A program made the translations under genes and the position numbers. Below are positions 44,894 through 59,500 of a stretch of DNA of 64,000 nucleotides, piece after piece. The stretch covers positions 558,001-622,000 of the forward strand of contig NZ_AP025943.1 in NCBI RefSeq assembly GCF_026072915.1. Direction: 5' to 3'. Below the pieces are notes generated by a model. The model saw only the letters and a list, made by a program, of their open reading frames with translations. It ran no database searches and was not told the origin of the DNA. The stretch is from Akkermansia biwaensis. GTDB lineage: Bacteria; Verrucomicrobiota; Verrucomicrobiia; Verrucomicrobiales; Akkermansiaceae. The first letter of the stretch is position 1; every line of letters begins with the position of its first letter.

Positions 44894-47530
44894 TTATTCT
44901 TCTCCGGGAGCTTCCGCTTCAGCGGCGGGTTCTTCTTCCGCGGAGTCGGCGGCATTCTCCCCGGCTTCGGCCCCTTCCATCTCTTCATCATCATCGTCCG
45001 GAATGACGATGGAAATGTCCTGGATGGCCTCTCCGTCATTCAGAGTCATCAGCTTCACGCCCTGAGTGGCACGGCCCGTTTCACGAACGGTCGCCACCTT
45101 GATGCGGACGGACTGCCCCGCCGTGGTCATCAGCATGAGTTCATCCTCATCGGAGACGACTGTGGCGGATACCACCTTACCGGTCTTGTCCGTGCAGTTC
45201 ATGGTCTTGATGCCGGTACCGCCGCGGCCCTGTGTGCGGTATTCGTCAAAGGAGGTGCGCTTGCCGAGCCCGTTTTCAGAGGCCACCAGCAGGGTTTTCT
45301 GCGGATCCACGATGGCGAGGGCCACCACATAGTCCCCGGAACGGGGACGGATGCCGCGGACGCCGATGGTGTTGCGGCCCTGCGTGCGCAGGTCGCTTTC
45401 CGGGAAGCGGATGCTCATGCCGTCGTGGGTGACGAGCACAATTTCGTTTTCCCCGGTGGTCAGTTCCGCATTCACCAGGCTGTTGCCTTCTTCCAGGTTG
45501 ATGGCGATGATGCCCGCCTTGCGGTAGTTGACAAAGTCGTTCAGGCTGGTTTTTTTGACCGTGCCGTCCTTTGTGGCGAAGACGACGTTGCCGCTGTCCT
45601 CCGCGAAGGTGATGTCATTGCCCTTTTCATCCACCCGGCGTTCCAGACGCAGAATGGCGGCAATGGCTTCTTCCGGCTGGAGGTCCAGCAGGTTTTTGAT
45701 GTTGCGGCCCTGTGCGCTGCGGGCGGCTTCGTCAATTTCGTACACACGGTCCACGTACACGCGCCCGGTGTTCGTGAAGAACATCAGGTAGTCGTGGTTC
45801 TGGGCGGCGAACAGGTGCTCGATGAAGTCCGCTTCCGTATCCTTTTTCGCCCCCTTCGTGGTAGCGGCTTTCACGCCCTTGCCGCCGCGCGCCTGCACGC
45901 GGTATTCCGCGGAGTTGGTGCGTTTGATGTAGCCGCTGTGCGTGATGGTGACAATCATCGTGTCGTTCGGGATCAGGTCTTCAATGGCCATGTCCCCGGC
46001 GAACGGGATGATACGGGTGACGCGCGGCGTGGCATATTTGTCCTTGATGGTCATCAGCTCGTCCTTCACGATGCCCAGCACGCGGGATTCGTTGGCCAGA
46101 ATGTCCAGATAGTCCTTGATCCGGACGAGGAGCTCCATGTAGTCCGCGGAGATTTTGTCGTTTTCCAGGGCCGTCAACTGGTACAGGCGCAGGTCCAGGA
46201 TGGAGTTTACCTGGCGTTCCGTGAAGATGTAGCGGTCCTCCTGCACGGAGGGCTGGGAACGGATCAGGATGCCGAGGCTTTCCGCCGTCTGCGTGGTGAA
46301 GGTATATGCCTGGAGGCGTTCACGGGCTTCCTCCCTGTTTTTGGAGTCGCGGATGATGCGGATGAAGTCGTCCATGTGGCCCAGGGCCAGCAGGAAGGCT
46401 TCCAGCCGTTCGGCGTCCTTCTCGGCGTCGCCCAGCAGGTAGCGCGTGCGGCGCACGACCACCTCGCGCCGGTGCTCAATGTAGAAGTTGATGGCGTCCA
46501 GCATGGCGAGCGTCTTGGGCCGGTTGTCGTGAATCGCCAGCATGTTCACGGAGAAGGAGGTCTCCATGGACGTGAGCTTGTAGAGCTGGTTCATGACCAC
46601 CTGCGGACGGGCGTCCCGCTTGAGCTCGATTTCAATGCAGGTTTTTTCGTCGGAAAGGTCGCGGATGCCGGAGATGTCCGTCAGTATCTTGTCCTTGTAC
46701 AGTTCCGCGATGCGTTCCTGAAGGGCGGCGCGGTTTACGCCGTAGGGAACTTCCCGGATGATGAGCAGGTCCTTGCCGGAATCCGTCTGCTCAATGTCGA
46801 TCTTGCCGCGGATGCGCACGGAACCGCGTCCGGTGCGGAAGTAGTTGTCAATGCCGGAGAAGCCCAGAATGTCGCCCCCGGTGGGGAAGTCCGGCCCCTT
46901 GATGAACTGGCGCAGTTCATCCACCGTCATGTGCGGGGAGTCGATTACGGCGCAGATGCCGTCCACCACTTCCCCCAGGTTGTGCGGAGGCATGTTGGTG
47001 GCCATCCCCACCGCAATCCCGGTGCCGCCGTTCACCAGCAGGTTGGGGAAGGCGGAAGGGAAGACGGTGGGTTCCGTATGCTCGTTGTCGTACGTGGGAA
47101 CGAAGTCCACCGTATCCTTGTCCAGGTCCGCCATCAGGGCGACCCCCATGCCGGAGAGCTTAGCTTCCGTGTATCGGGCGGCGGCGGGCGGGTCACCGTC
47201 CGGAGTACCGAAGTTACCCTGGCCGATGACCAGGATGTCGCGCATGGACCAGTCCTGCGCCATATTCACCAGCGTGCCGTAAATGGCGGCATCTCCGTGC
47301 GGGTGGTAGTTACCCATCGTGTCCCCCACGATCTTGGAGCATTTGCGGGTCTTCCCGCCCGGGCTGAGGTTCAGTTCCTTCATGGCGTAGAGAATGCGCC
47401 GCTGGGAAGGCTTGAGGCCGTCTCTCACGTCCGGCAGGGCGCGGGAGATGATGACGGACATGGAGTAGTCCAGGAAGGAGGTGGACAGCTCGTTGGCTAC
47501 GTCCACCGGTTTGATTCTATTGTTTTCCAT
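44894..47530 (-). CDS. gyrA: DNA gyrase subunit A
   Basis: 878 residues; breaks and rejoins DNA in the gyrase reaction. The catalytic tyrosine is Tyr120 in ARYTEAKL. The quinolone-determining loop reads [10 protein letters not shown]: Ala81 and Gly85 stand where E. coli GyrA has Ser83 and Asp87. The GyrA box, usually QRRGGKG, reads QARGGKG at about residue 545. An acidic tail of some 35 residues ([13 protein letters not shown] and more) ends the chain, as in other gyrases whose wrapping is tuned by the tail. It follows gyrB by 23 bases. Being gyrA rather than parC is supported by the box and the neighbour. Confidence 0.97.
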   Translation of the reverse strand: MENNRIKPVDVANELSTSFLDYSMSVIISRALPDVRDGLKPSQRRILYAMKELNLSPGGKTRKCSKIVGDTMGNYHPHGDAAIYGTLVNMAQDWSMRDILVIGQGNFGTPDGDPPAAARYTEAKLSGMGVALMADLDKDTVDFVPTYDNEHTEPTVFPSAFPNLLVNGGTGIAVGMATNMPPHNLGEVVDGICAVIDSPHMTVDELRQFIKGPDFPTGGDILGFSGIDNYFRTGRGSVRIRGKIDIEQTDSGKDLLIIREVPYGVNRAALQERIAELYKDKILTDISGIRDLSDEKTCIEIELKRDARPQVVMNQLYKLTSMETSFSVNMLAIHDNRPKTLAMLDAINFYIEHRREVVVRRTRYLLGDAEKDAERLEAFLLALGHMDDFIRIIRDSKNREEARERLQAYTFTTQTAESLGILIRSQPSVQEDRYIFTERQVNSILDLRLYQLTALENDKISADYMELLVRIKDYLDILANESRVLGIVKDELMTIKDKYATPRVTRIIPFAGDMAIEDLIPNDTMIVTITHSGYIKRTNSAEYRVQARGGKGVKAATTKGAKKDTEADFIEHLFAAQNHDYLMFFTNTGRVYVDRVYEIDEAARSAQGRNIKNLLDLQPEEAIAAILRLERRVDEKGNDITFAEDSGNVVFATKDGTVKKTSLNDFVNYRKAGIIAINLEEGNSLVNAELTTGENEIVLVTHDGMSIRFPESDLRTQGRNTIGVRGIRPRSGDYVVALAIVDPQKTLLVASENGLGKRTSFDEYRTQGRGGTGIKTMNCTDKTGKVVSATVVSDEDELMLMTTAGQSVRIKVATVRETGRATQGVKLMTLNDGEAIQDISIVIPDDDDEEMEGAEAGENAADSAEEEPAAEAEAPGEE

Positions 47531-47553
47531 GGTGCTGAGAAAAAGGATGGGGA

Positions 47554-50149
<2,596 letters not shown>

Positions 50150-50163
50150 GACTAATCTAAGAA

Positions 50164-50180
50164 ACGCGTGCGCGCGCGTA
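50164..50180. other. Alternating purine-pyrimidine tract upstream of gyrB
   Basis: Seventeen bases of strict purine-pyrimidine alternation, mostly CG, 52-68 bases before the gyrB start. Such tracts can form Z-DNA under negative supercoiling. Confidence 0.6.
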
Positions 50181-50343
50181 GGGCGTACCCCTGCAAAAAC
50201 CCGTCATAATCGCGTAAAAAGGGGTCTAAAGCAAGCTCTCCGGCTTTTTTAGTCTCTCAGTAGCGGAAAAGTAATAAAAGACAATTTGGGCCGTCTTTTG
50301 CAGAGAGGAAGGAAAAATGCTGATTGGGGGAGTTAGGGGGAAA

Positions 50344-50447
50344 TGGACTAAATGGACACTATGGACGGAATGGATCAAACGGAGAAAAACACTTCTTGCC
50401 TACTAAGTCCACTAAGTCCACTAAGTCCACTAAGTCCATTGAGTCCA
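50344..50447. repeat. Nonamer tandem repeat with inverted partner upstream of gyrB
   Basis: Four direct copies of ACTAAGTCC and one ATTGAGTCC variant lie at 50402-50446. About 60 bases before them, at 50344-50357, TGGACTAAATGGAC is nearly the reverse complement of GTCCATTGAGTCCA (50434-50447), with further TGGAC units between. The two blocks can fold on each other into a long stem. No gene in this spacer looks real. Confidence 0.8.
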
Positions 50448-50467
50448 TCTCCCTACCAACAACAACA

Positions 50468-50497
50468 AGGCCGCCCCGGGTTACCCGGAACGGCCTC
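50468..50497 (-). terminator. Terminator after the autotransporter gene
   Basis: Hairpin with outer arms AGGCCG/CGGCCT and an inner CCGGG-type stem. On the minus strand it is followed by TTGTTGTTG, so the U-run is imperfect. It lies 55 bases after the stop. Confidence 0.65.
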
Positions 50498-50551
50498 TGT
50501 TTTTCCAGCAGAAGCGGCGTTTCCGCCGCTCCTCCGGCACCTTAACCTTCT

Positions 50552-53500
50552 TTAGAAGTCGTAGCGGTAGCCTATGCTTCCGTTGAGAGAGCTGGCTCCG
50601 TTGCGGATGTCCGCGTTGCCGTTGACAAAGATCGTTCCCTGCGTCCCTACCGGCACGCTCAGACCCGCTCCTATCTGCAACGCCGTCCTCCCTACTTTCG
50701 CTCCACGCACTTGCTGCATGTAGCCGGGGTTGGCCAGGAAGCCCACTGCCGTTTCTCCACGGTCGTCTCCCAGGTCCTGGGCCGCGTTGACACGCAGTTC
50801 CGCCAGCGCTTCCCTCCCGAAGAGGTTGCTGCCTACAAGACCCATCCACCGGCCGCCAAGCGCAAGCGTGCCCGTCGTCCATTCCTGCTTGTCCACGCTC
50901 AGACCCGCGTTGCCCGCTCCCATTTCACGGTAGCCGTCCATGCGCGTGGTCACCACCGAGGCGTTGAACAGGGGCTGCAGGATGCTGCTCCTGTTTTCGT
51001 TGAGGTAGATGTCGTAGGTGAGTTCATACATCGCTCCAAGGCCCCAGCCGTTGGTGCTGCCTTCCGTTCTGTAGCTGCCCGCTCCGTAGTCCACCGTCCG
51101 GTTGAGTTTGGCGTCGTTCCACCCGCCCGTCAGGATGAGCGTGTGGGCCCATCTCTTGCTCTGGTAGCGCCCGAAGAGGTTGGCGTAGTAGCTGTCCAGG
51201 TGGCCATCGGCCGTGTCCGCCGCGCTGGCCGTCAGGTCGCCGTAGTTGGCCGTAAAGGCCGCCCCCATCGTGAAGGAGTCGCTGAGGTCCACGTCCACCC
51301 CGAAGGTGCCTCCCCAGGTGGTGAGCTTGTAGCCGCTTTCATCTCCCTTAGTGTCCAGCTGGGCGTAGGAGCCCGTGCCTTCCATCCACATGTGGAAGTA
51401 GGGAAGGTCTTCGTTGATGTAGGCGGGGTTGACGCCCATTTGGTTGGTGCGGTTGCGTATCCATCCCATTTGTTCTCGCAGGGCGTCGCGCTGGGCCGTA
51501 CCCAGCGCGTTGACCGTGGAACCGGCTACGGCGGCCATGGCGCGTGCCGCCTCTCCCGGATTGGATGCCGTCAGAGAACCGATGGCGTCGTCCACCTGCT
51601 TGAGCAGGGAGTCTCCGGGAATGCCTCCGGGCAGGTTCCAGAGCAGTTCCGCCCCGGCCCTTGAGTTAAAGGAGTGTGCAACACGGGCATATTTGTTGTC
51701 CCTGGAAGCCGTGGCCACCAGGACCAGATTTCCTCCGTCAATGGTCAGGTACGCGCCGCTTTCAAATTTCTTGAATGCCGCGGAAGAGTCCAGCGTGATC
51801 GCGAGCTTGTCGCTGCCGTCGAGGTCAATGTCTCCCGCGCCCTGCATGAGCGTGTAGCTCCCGTCCGCACCCAGCACAAGTTCATTTTTGCCCGTGGAGC
51901 TGAGTACGATGTCCGCGCCCTGGCTAATGCTGATGTTCCCCGTTACATTGATGATAGGGCCGGCATAGTCCGTGTTGAACGTGAGGTTGGTCGTGGAACC
52001 GCTGCCAAGCGTCAGACTGCTCAGGGTGAGTGCCGTGTTGGCCTTCGGGTCATCTACCGTGCCGCCCATCCGGATATCCAGGCGTCCGCTGTTGTTCAGA
52101 GCCCAACTGCTGCCGGATGCCGTCACCACATTGTTCAACACCTGGCCGGCCTTGCCCGTGATGGAGAGCGTTCCTTTTCCTTCCAGCGTTCCGCTGAAGA
52201 CATGGCCGGAACCGGTATCTCCGCTATTGACGGAAAGATCCCCTCCATTGCCCTTCAGGGTTCCCGCCCCGCCAAGGCCGGAGACGGCATTGCCCGTGGT
52301 GGAGCCTATGTCAAGGGTACCGGAAGCGGTATCGTTTTTCACCAGTTCCACCACGTTGCCGCCGCGGAGGCCGGCTGTGCCGGAAAGCGTGAGCTTGTCA
52401 TTGAGAACGAGTGCTCCATTTCCCCCAATCGTGCTGTGGTCAAGGGAACTTGCACCATTAATGGTTACATTCGCACCGGAACCGAGAGACAGCGTTCCGC
52501 CTTCGCCCTCGTCCGTCAGGTCACCCATCACGGCATCCTTGCCGACAACCATGGAAGAAGCGGCACCCGTTCCCGCAAGCACTACATGATCAAAGTCATT
52601 GCCCGTGCCGTCAAGCGTCAGCGTGCCTCCTTCAACGCGCAGGGTATCCGTCACAAAGGAACCATTGACCTTCAGGTTGCCGGTGTTCTGCTTCACGAAG
52701 GTAACACCGTTTTCTCCAACGATGCTGCCGCCCATGATTGTGTCCGCCCCGGCGTAGTCGTTCGGCGCGGGCAGTCCCGTTTCCAGGCGCTCATTGTTCA
52801 GGATCACGACGGCGTTGCCGCCGTCCGCATTCGTGTTTTCCACTTTCAGCGTGCTTCCCGTACCGCCAAGCAGGTTGTTGATGACCGCTCCGTTTCCGTC
52901 TTCGGCGCCAGGCGCTCCGGCGAGCTGTACGGTCAGCGTCTTGTTCTGGCCGATCACTACGCCGGAGTACATGCCCAGCGTGCCGTAGTGCGTTACCGTA
53001 TCAGGATCAGACGTAGCGGTGTCATCCACCATGTACAGTCCGCTGACCTGACCGCTCAGCACCAGGCTTCCTCCGTTCGCATCCTTCACACGGATACCGT
53101 AGTTGGACAGAATCGCACTGAACTGGATGTTTGCCAGGTCATCGCACTGGAGCGTTCCCGTCGTCAGCGTCAGCCAGCTTTCCGTTCCTGCATTCTTGTG
53201 CGCTATGAGCGTGTCCACGATCGCGTCCACGTCCAGGTCCACGCGTGCCGAGTCGTTGATGATCAAATTACCGTTGCCCTGGTCAATCATCGCCGTTCCG
53301 GCAGCGCCTTCACCGACGTTGGCTGTCCCAAGCGTCAGATTCAGTGTGCCGGTGGCGCCCTCTCCAATCGTGATGTCTCCGGAAACGCCAGCCAGTTTGC
53401 CGCCGGAGACCAGGGTGATGCCCGTGAGCATGTCCCCGTTCGTTCCACCCAGGTTAATGACGGCCGCCGAGTCCACGACGATACCCGCCGTGGAACCCTC

Positions 53501-56500
53501 CGCACGGGTCATGGCGGAGGTCAGATTTCCGTTGACTATTTTCAGGGTACCAGCACCGGAGAGCGTCGTTCCGGACCATTGGGCCGCCTGGCCAGCCGTG
53601 CCCAACTGCACGATACCCGCGGCATTCGTGATGCCCAGGTCACCCGTGGCGGTATTGGTTTTGTCCAGAATCAACGTACCCGTTCCAGCCTGCGTCAGGC
53701 TGGCATTGCCCTGCACGGTGGCGTTGAGGAGCAGCTCCGCATTATTGTAATTGACCGTATAACGCGCGGCCAGAGATGTGTCCGCGGATCCCGCATTGCC
53801 GTCCAGAACAGCGCCGTTTCCGAAGATCGCGTTTCCGGTCCCCGTCGTGCATGCACCTCCATTGCCGAAGTTCCAGCCCTGGTAGCCGCCGTTATTATTC
53901 GTAGCGTTTGTGGACAGGGTTCCCCGGAAGTCCTTGAGCGGACCGGTAAGAATGTTGGTAAGCTTGACGTTCTGGACCAGCCCCCAGTATCCGGAACCGG
54001 AAATAGCTCCCGAGAAGGTGTAGCTGCCCCCGGAGGAACCGTCCTGCACCGTGCCGTGCCGGGCGCCGATTTCCATGTTGGCCGCCGTCGTTCCCGCTGA
54101 GAAATGGAAGCCCTTGCCGTCAATGAAGACCGTGCCTGCACCGAGAGACCCTCCGGTACCGAAAGCCACACGGTTGCCGTTGGTGTTCATGTTTTCACCG
54201 TTGCCGAGCAGTTCCAGCCTGCCAGTGAAGTTGTTATTGCCGGTATTGGTGACACTCACCTGTTCGGCGCTGTCCGCCGTTCCTATCGTGATGGTGCCCG
54301 CGCCATTGAGCTGGGCGTGCAGGTTGACCGTACCGCCGGCCAGGGCCAGCGTGGCACCTTCATTCACGCGGATGATCGTGGCGTTATTGGGATTGACGCC
54401 CAGCGTGGCTCCCGATGTGAAGGCAAGCGTGCCTTCCTGCACCGTCAGATGAGCCAGGGACGCATCCGCATAGGCCAGGGCCAGCGTACCGGCGCCCGTC
54501 TTGGTCAAGGTGGTAGCCGCCGTATTCATGACGCCGTCCGTCAGTCCCGACCAGGTGACAGTATCACCCGCACCCATCACGGAAACATTCAGGGCACCTC
54601 CGTCTCCCATCGCGATGCGGCCGGAAATGTCGTAACCCGTCACGTCCGTTCCATTGGCGGAATCGGCATAGGCCAGCGTGCCACCGTTAAAGGTAATGGC
54701 GCCATCCGTCCCCAGCGCGTTGACTGCACCAATGGTCAGGGTGCCTCCATTCAGAATGGTTCCCCCCGTGTAGGTATTGGCCAGATTCATGCTGACATTG
54801 GAATTGCCATTTACGGTCAGCGTCGTGGGATCCGTGGAATCCGCAATAGCCCCCGCATTGTCGGGATCACTGACAAAGGTGTAGGTGCCGCTGTTGATGA
54901 TAACGCTCTTGGGCGTCACATTGCCGGAGACTTTTACTTCACCCGCCTCAGCGGAGGTGAAGTAGATTTCCTGATCGTCCAGCGTCGTTACGTCTTCCAG
55001 CTTGGTAGTCCAGCCGTCAGTACTGGAATTCAGCCACTTGCGGTCCGTCCCGCCGTTCCAGACAAAGCCGGTGTCTCCGCTGACATCCTTCACTTTCAGC
55101 ACCAGGCGGTTGCCTTCCACCACCACGGAGTATTCAAAGCCTTCCTTCTGGATGTCCGGTGTCCACGTGAAGGATTCGCTGGTCAGGCTTCCGGCGGTCG
55201 TCCATTGGGCGAGGATGTAGTCGGAAGCTTCCAGGTCTCCGTAGTTGTTCAAGGTAAGCGTGCAATTGGCATCCGTCAGAGCCAGCGCGCCGGACTGAAT
55301 ATTGATGATAGGCTGACCGGCCACCAGCCCCGTCATGTCAAAGGTCAGCGTGGCGCCGCTGTTCAGCGTCAGGCTGGAAGCAGTGGTCATTCTGGCGCCC
55401 GCGCCCATGGAGATGCTGCCCAATGTCATGGCGTTCGTGTTTGTGAATGCCAGCGTGCCGCCGTTTACCGTCGTCCGTCCCGTGTAGGTATTCTGCGCGG
55501 ACAGGGTCAGGGTGCCGGAACCGTTTTTGACAAGGCTGCCCGTTCCGGAGAGAACGCCGCCAAGCGTAATCGTGGTGCCGGGCTGGTCGTTATAAGATTT
55601 GGTCGCCGCATCATATTGACGCGTATCAACCGTCAGTTCACCGCCAAGAGTCATGTTCTGGGCGGCGGACCAGCCTTCCGCCGCGGTCGTACCCAGCGTT
55701 CCGGAATTCATGTTCAGATTGATCGTATTTGCATTGCCCGTGGCCACAATGCCACCGGCGCCGAGCATGAGACTCCCCCCATTCAAATTAATGGTAACTC
55801 CCTTTTCGCTGCCGTCCCAATTTTGTCCCAGATTCAGGGTCTGAGCCAGAACCATGGCATCCCGGGCAATGTTCATGACGGATTTCCCGTCTCGGGCCGC
55901 TTGCAAGGTGCCGGTAATGTTCATGACGGCGCCCTCATTAATGTTGAGCGTCGTCGTGCCGTTGAATTCATAACGGCCGATAAAGCTGCCTGCCGTCAGG
56001 GTTGCATTGGAATCCAGCGTCCAGTTGGAAGCCGTGTCCCTCACCCCTATCAACCTGTATTCCCCGCCAATGTCAACTTTCCCCTTCAACACCGTGGTAC
56101 CGGAAGCGGACCACAGGTTCCCGGCGCCCGTGATTGTATTGCCATACGTACCCGCAGAAAGGGTCAGGCGCGTACCGGCACCAATCTCATAGCTTACCTT
56201 GGACAAGACATCCGTCGTCGTACCGGAGGCGCTCCCCGACAGTTTCAGCGTGCCAGTTGAGTCGGCGCTAAGGCGCGTACCCAGTCCGTTCCAGGTGCCT
56301 GTCGTTATTTCCAACACGGAGTTACCCCGCAAAAACACCGTACTGGAGCCCAGGGCATTCCCGACGACAGTAAGCTTGCTGCCGTCATAAAGCACCGTGT
56401 CTCCGCTGTAGGAGTTGGTATTGTTGAGGGTCAGGGACGCACCATCCAGAAGGTTCAGCGTCGTTTCCCCGGTAATGGAACCATCCCCGGCGAAGACGAA

Positions 56501-59500
56501 GTCCGTTCCCACAACATTGATTTTACCCGGCGCCACATCGCCGACAATCGTTACATTTTTGTTTACGCCGTCTCCGTTGGAGAAATAAACGGTCTGACCA
56601 TCCGTATAGGCGGATGGAGTTCCGTCAAGGTCCCAGGAAAGATCCGTTCCGGAGGTGCTCCAGTTGCCGCTCTTCCAGCGCAGGAGGCCTTCCTTGTCTG
56701 TAAAGGAAATATACAAGGTATTGTCGATCACGTCAAACGAGCCGTTGTACAATTCAGCCGCCGCTCCGGAAAGAGTGAAGATGGATTTGTCCGCCAGCCC
56801 CGTGCCATGCAGCAGGGCGTAATTCGTATTGGTAGTGAGGGAAAACAAAGCCACCTGAACATCCGTAGCCGAATTGCCGCTCACGGAATTAACCGTCAAA
56901 GCAGCCGTATCCGTGCTCAGGGAATCAAAGCTCAAGACACCTCCGTTCAATGTCAGGGCCGCACCCAACGTAGCCGTACCTCCCGCAATGTTGGTCGTGC
57001 CCAACGTAGAACCGGCATCCAGGGAATATCCATTCTCGGAAGTCACGGCAACGGAAAGGCCGCCCCCAATGAGCAGGGTTCCCTGCCCGATGACGCTGGA
57101 ATCTTTTACGGTCAGATCACCTTCCCGCAGTTCCACCGTTCCAGTAAAACCGGGAACGGCGTCCGTATTCCCCTCAGCGGGAACCGGCACTTTGGCTGAT
57201 CCGTTGAGTACAAGCGTGCCTGCTCCCACTTTCACAAGCTTGCCATCGCCAGTGAAGCCATTCTGGAAAGTGACGGTACGGGCCGTTGTTCCGTCATTGA
57301 CATCCAAAGTGTCGATGATCGTCCCGTTGAGCGTACCGACCAAGCTTACATAGGCAGGGGCATACGTCGTATTATAGCTCATGTTCCAGTTGCCGAGCGC
57401 GCCCAGCGTTCCTTCCCCCAGTTGGATGTTGGCAGAACCAGCCACATTGGTGATGGCGGAGGAAATGTTGACACGAGCACTTCCGGTAGTTGCAGCCCCC
57501 AGTGTAAAGCTGCCCTTGAAATCACTATTCCCACTAGCCCAGAAATCCATTCCAAACAAATTGGCAGTACCGGAAGTAGCCTTGAAATTGCCTGTACCAT
57601 CCCAGGAGAGATGCATGCTTGCCTGAAGTGCATTCAGCGTACCTCCGGAAAGATTAAGGTCCCCCGAATATGCCCAATGGCCCAGCAGGAAACTGGCCGC
57701 CGTTGCATGCTGGTTGTTATTACCCGTGACGTTCAGAACGGCTCCCTGCTTGACATTGAGAACGCCATGTCCAAGTTCAGCCAGACGCACCTGCTCCGCA
57801 TTCGTCACATTGCCGTCTTCCAGGGAAATAGTGCCCATAAGGTTGTTGTCGTAGGCTCCTCCAGCCCCGGCAAACAGAGACCCTACATTCACAGTATTTC
57901 CCACCATGTAAAGATCTCCATAATAATGGGCCACCTTGAATGATCCGGCCTGAATATCCCCTGTAAAATTGATGGCTACCCCGGTAGGGGAACTAACAAC
58001 AATATTCCCGGTATAATTAATGTCACCGCCGAATGTAGGCGTACCATTACCATTAATCGTCAGCGTATTGGAAGATGTTACAGCCTCACTGCTGACCAGA
58101 TTCCATTTATAAACGTTTCCATTGGAAAGGCCGGAGGTATTCAGGGTCAGATTACCTTCCGCAATCACGGCCTGCCCTTCTCCAATGGAAGAACCCGCCC
58201 CCGCCACAAAAACAAGGGATGATCCGTTAGCCATATGCAAGTTGGCTCCTCCAAATTTCCAGTCGGCCGTTTGGGAGGAGGCATTCATTGCCAGCGCCCC
58301 ATAAACGTACAGGTCACTCAGGGTAGATCCGTCTTCCAGCTTGATCATGCCGGCCGACCCTGTAGCCGTCGGCATATAAAACGTCATGGATGCACCTTCT
58401 CCCCCCTCTACGAGGCTTTGAAATCCGGAAATCCTGTGATCGGCATCACCCCATACTACGGAAACATTATCCCCCAACACCGTATTACGAACACCGAGAG
58501 AAGCGTTTTCTCCAGGAAGAAGAGTATAATTGTCTTCAAACGTCATGGAGTTGACATCAATATTTCCTGAAAACGTCACTGTCTTGACACCTTCGGCGGC
58601 CGTGAAGATTACGGAGTCTCCATTCAGGAAGGAAGTGTCCGTTTTTTGCGTGTCTCCTTTCTTGTACCAGCCTGTTCCCTTATCATTCCATATGCCGGAG
58701 TCGGAATTCCATACCAGGGTTTCGGCATCATAGCCAGTTCCCTTGTACTGCAAGTATAAGCCGCTGCCCGTGGAAACAAGCAGAAAATTATCGGCCCCCA
58801 ACTGATCGGCGGAATTCACTTGCGCCAAGGAGTCGTATGAATCGTCTCCGGTCTTCTTCCAAATGCGGAGTTCATCCAGAAAACCCTCCAGATTATCCCC
58901 CGTTGACATGAATTTGCGGGTCAGCAACGCCTCAGAGTTCAGCGTTCTATTGGTTAAGGAAGTATCCTCCTTCCCGTTTTCAACCACTACTTCCACATTC
59001 CATGTCTTCCCGTTTTTGGTAACCGTGGACGTATTCGCCAGATTGACGAGGCCGTTGAGGCCGATGTGCCAGTAATGGTTGCCCGCACCGGGACCGTTGT
59101 CAAGATTGAGGTTGCCGCTCGGCGTCGTCAGGTTCAACGTGCCGTCCACATATACATTGGCATGGCCCTCAGCCTCACTATTTTTGATTTGTGTTCCAAA
59201 CGATGTGGAAAGGGTTGAACCGCTGCCCACAAAAATGCTTCCCGCATAGGGTCCCATGCCTACCGTTACATTGCTGTTCCCCGTCACGGAAATACCCCCT
59301 TGGTCGGAAGTGGAGGGGGGAGTACCCGTAACAGTTACGTTCACGTCGTTGAAAATAAGATGAGGCCCCGTATCACCCGGCCGGGATGGAGCGGCGCCAC
59401 CTTCCCAATTGCCTGCCGTACCCACGGCGTTATCATCACCGCCGCCCGTCCATGTGAATTCCGTCCCGCCAAAGGCAGGCGCCTGCCAAAAATCAGCGGA

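Noticed and set aside
50324-50555. Short frames encoding STK or SPL repeats in the spacer before gyrB
   Set aside because: The repeats come from the DNA nonamer, appear in more than one frame and have no homology or start signal; better described as a DNA repeat.
51674-56260. Two plus-strand open frames of 808 and 718 codons opposite the autotransporter gene
   Set aside because: They are antisense to a clear repeat-rich autotransporter whose biased codons keep the opposite strand open. Their products have no signal, domain or start context.
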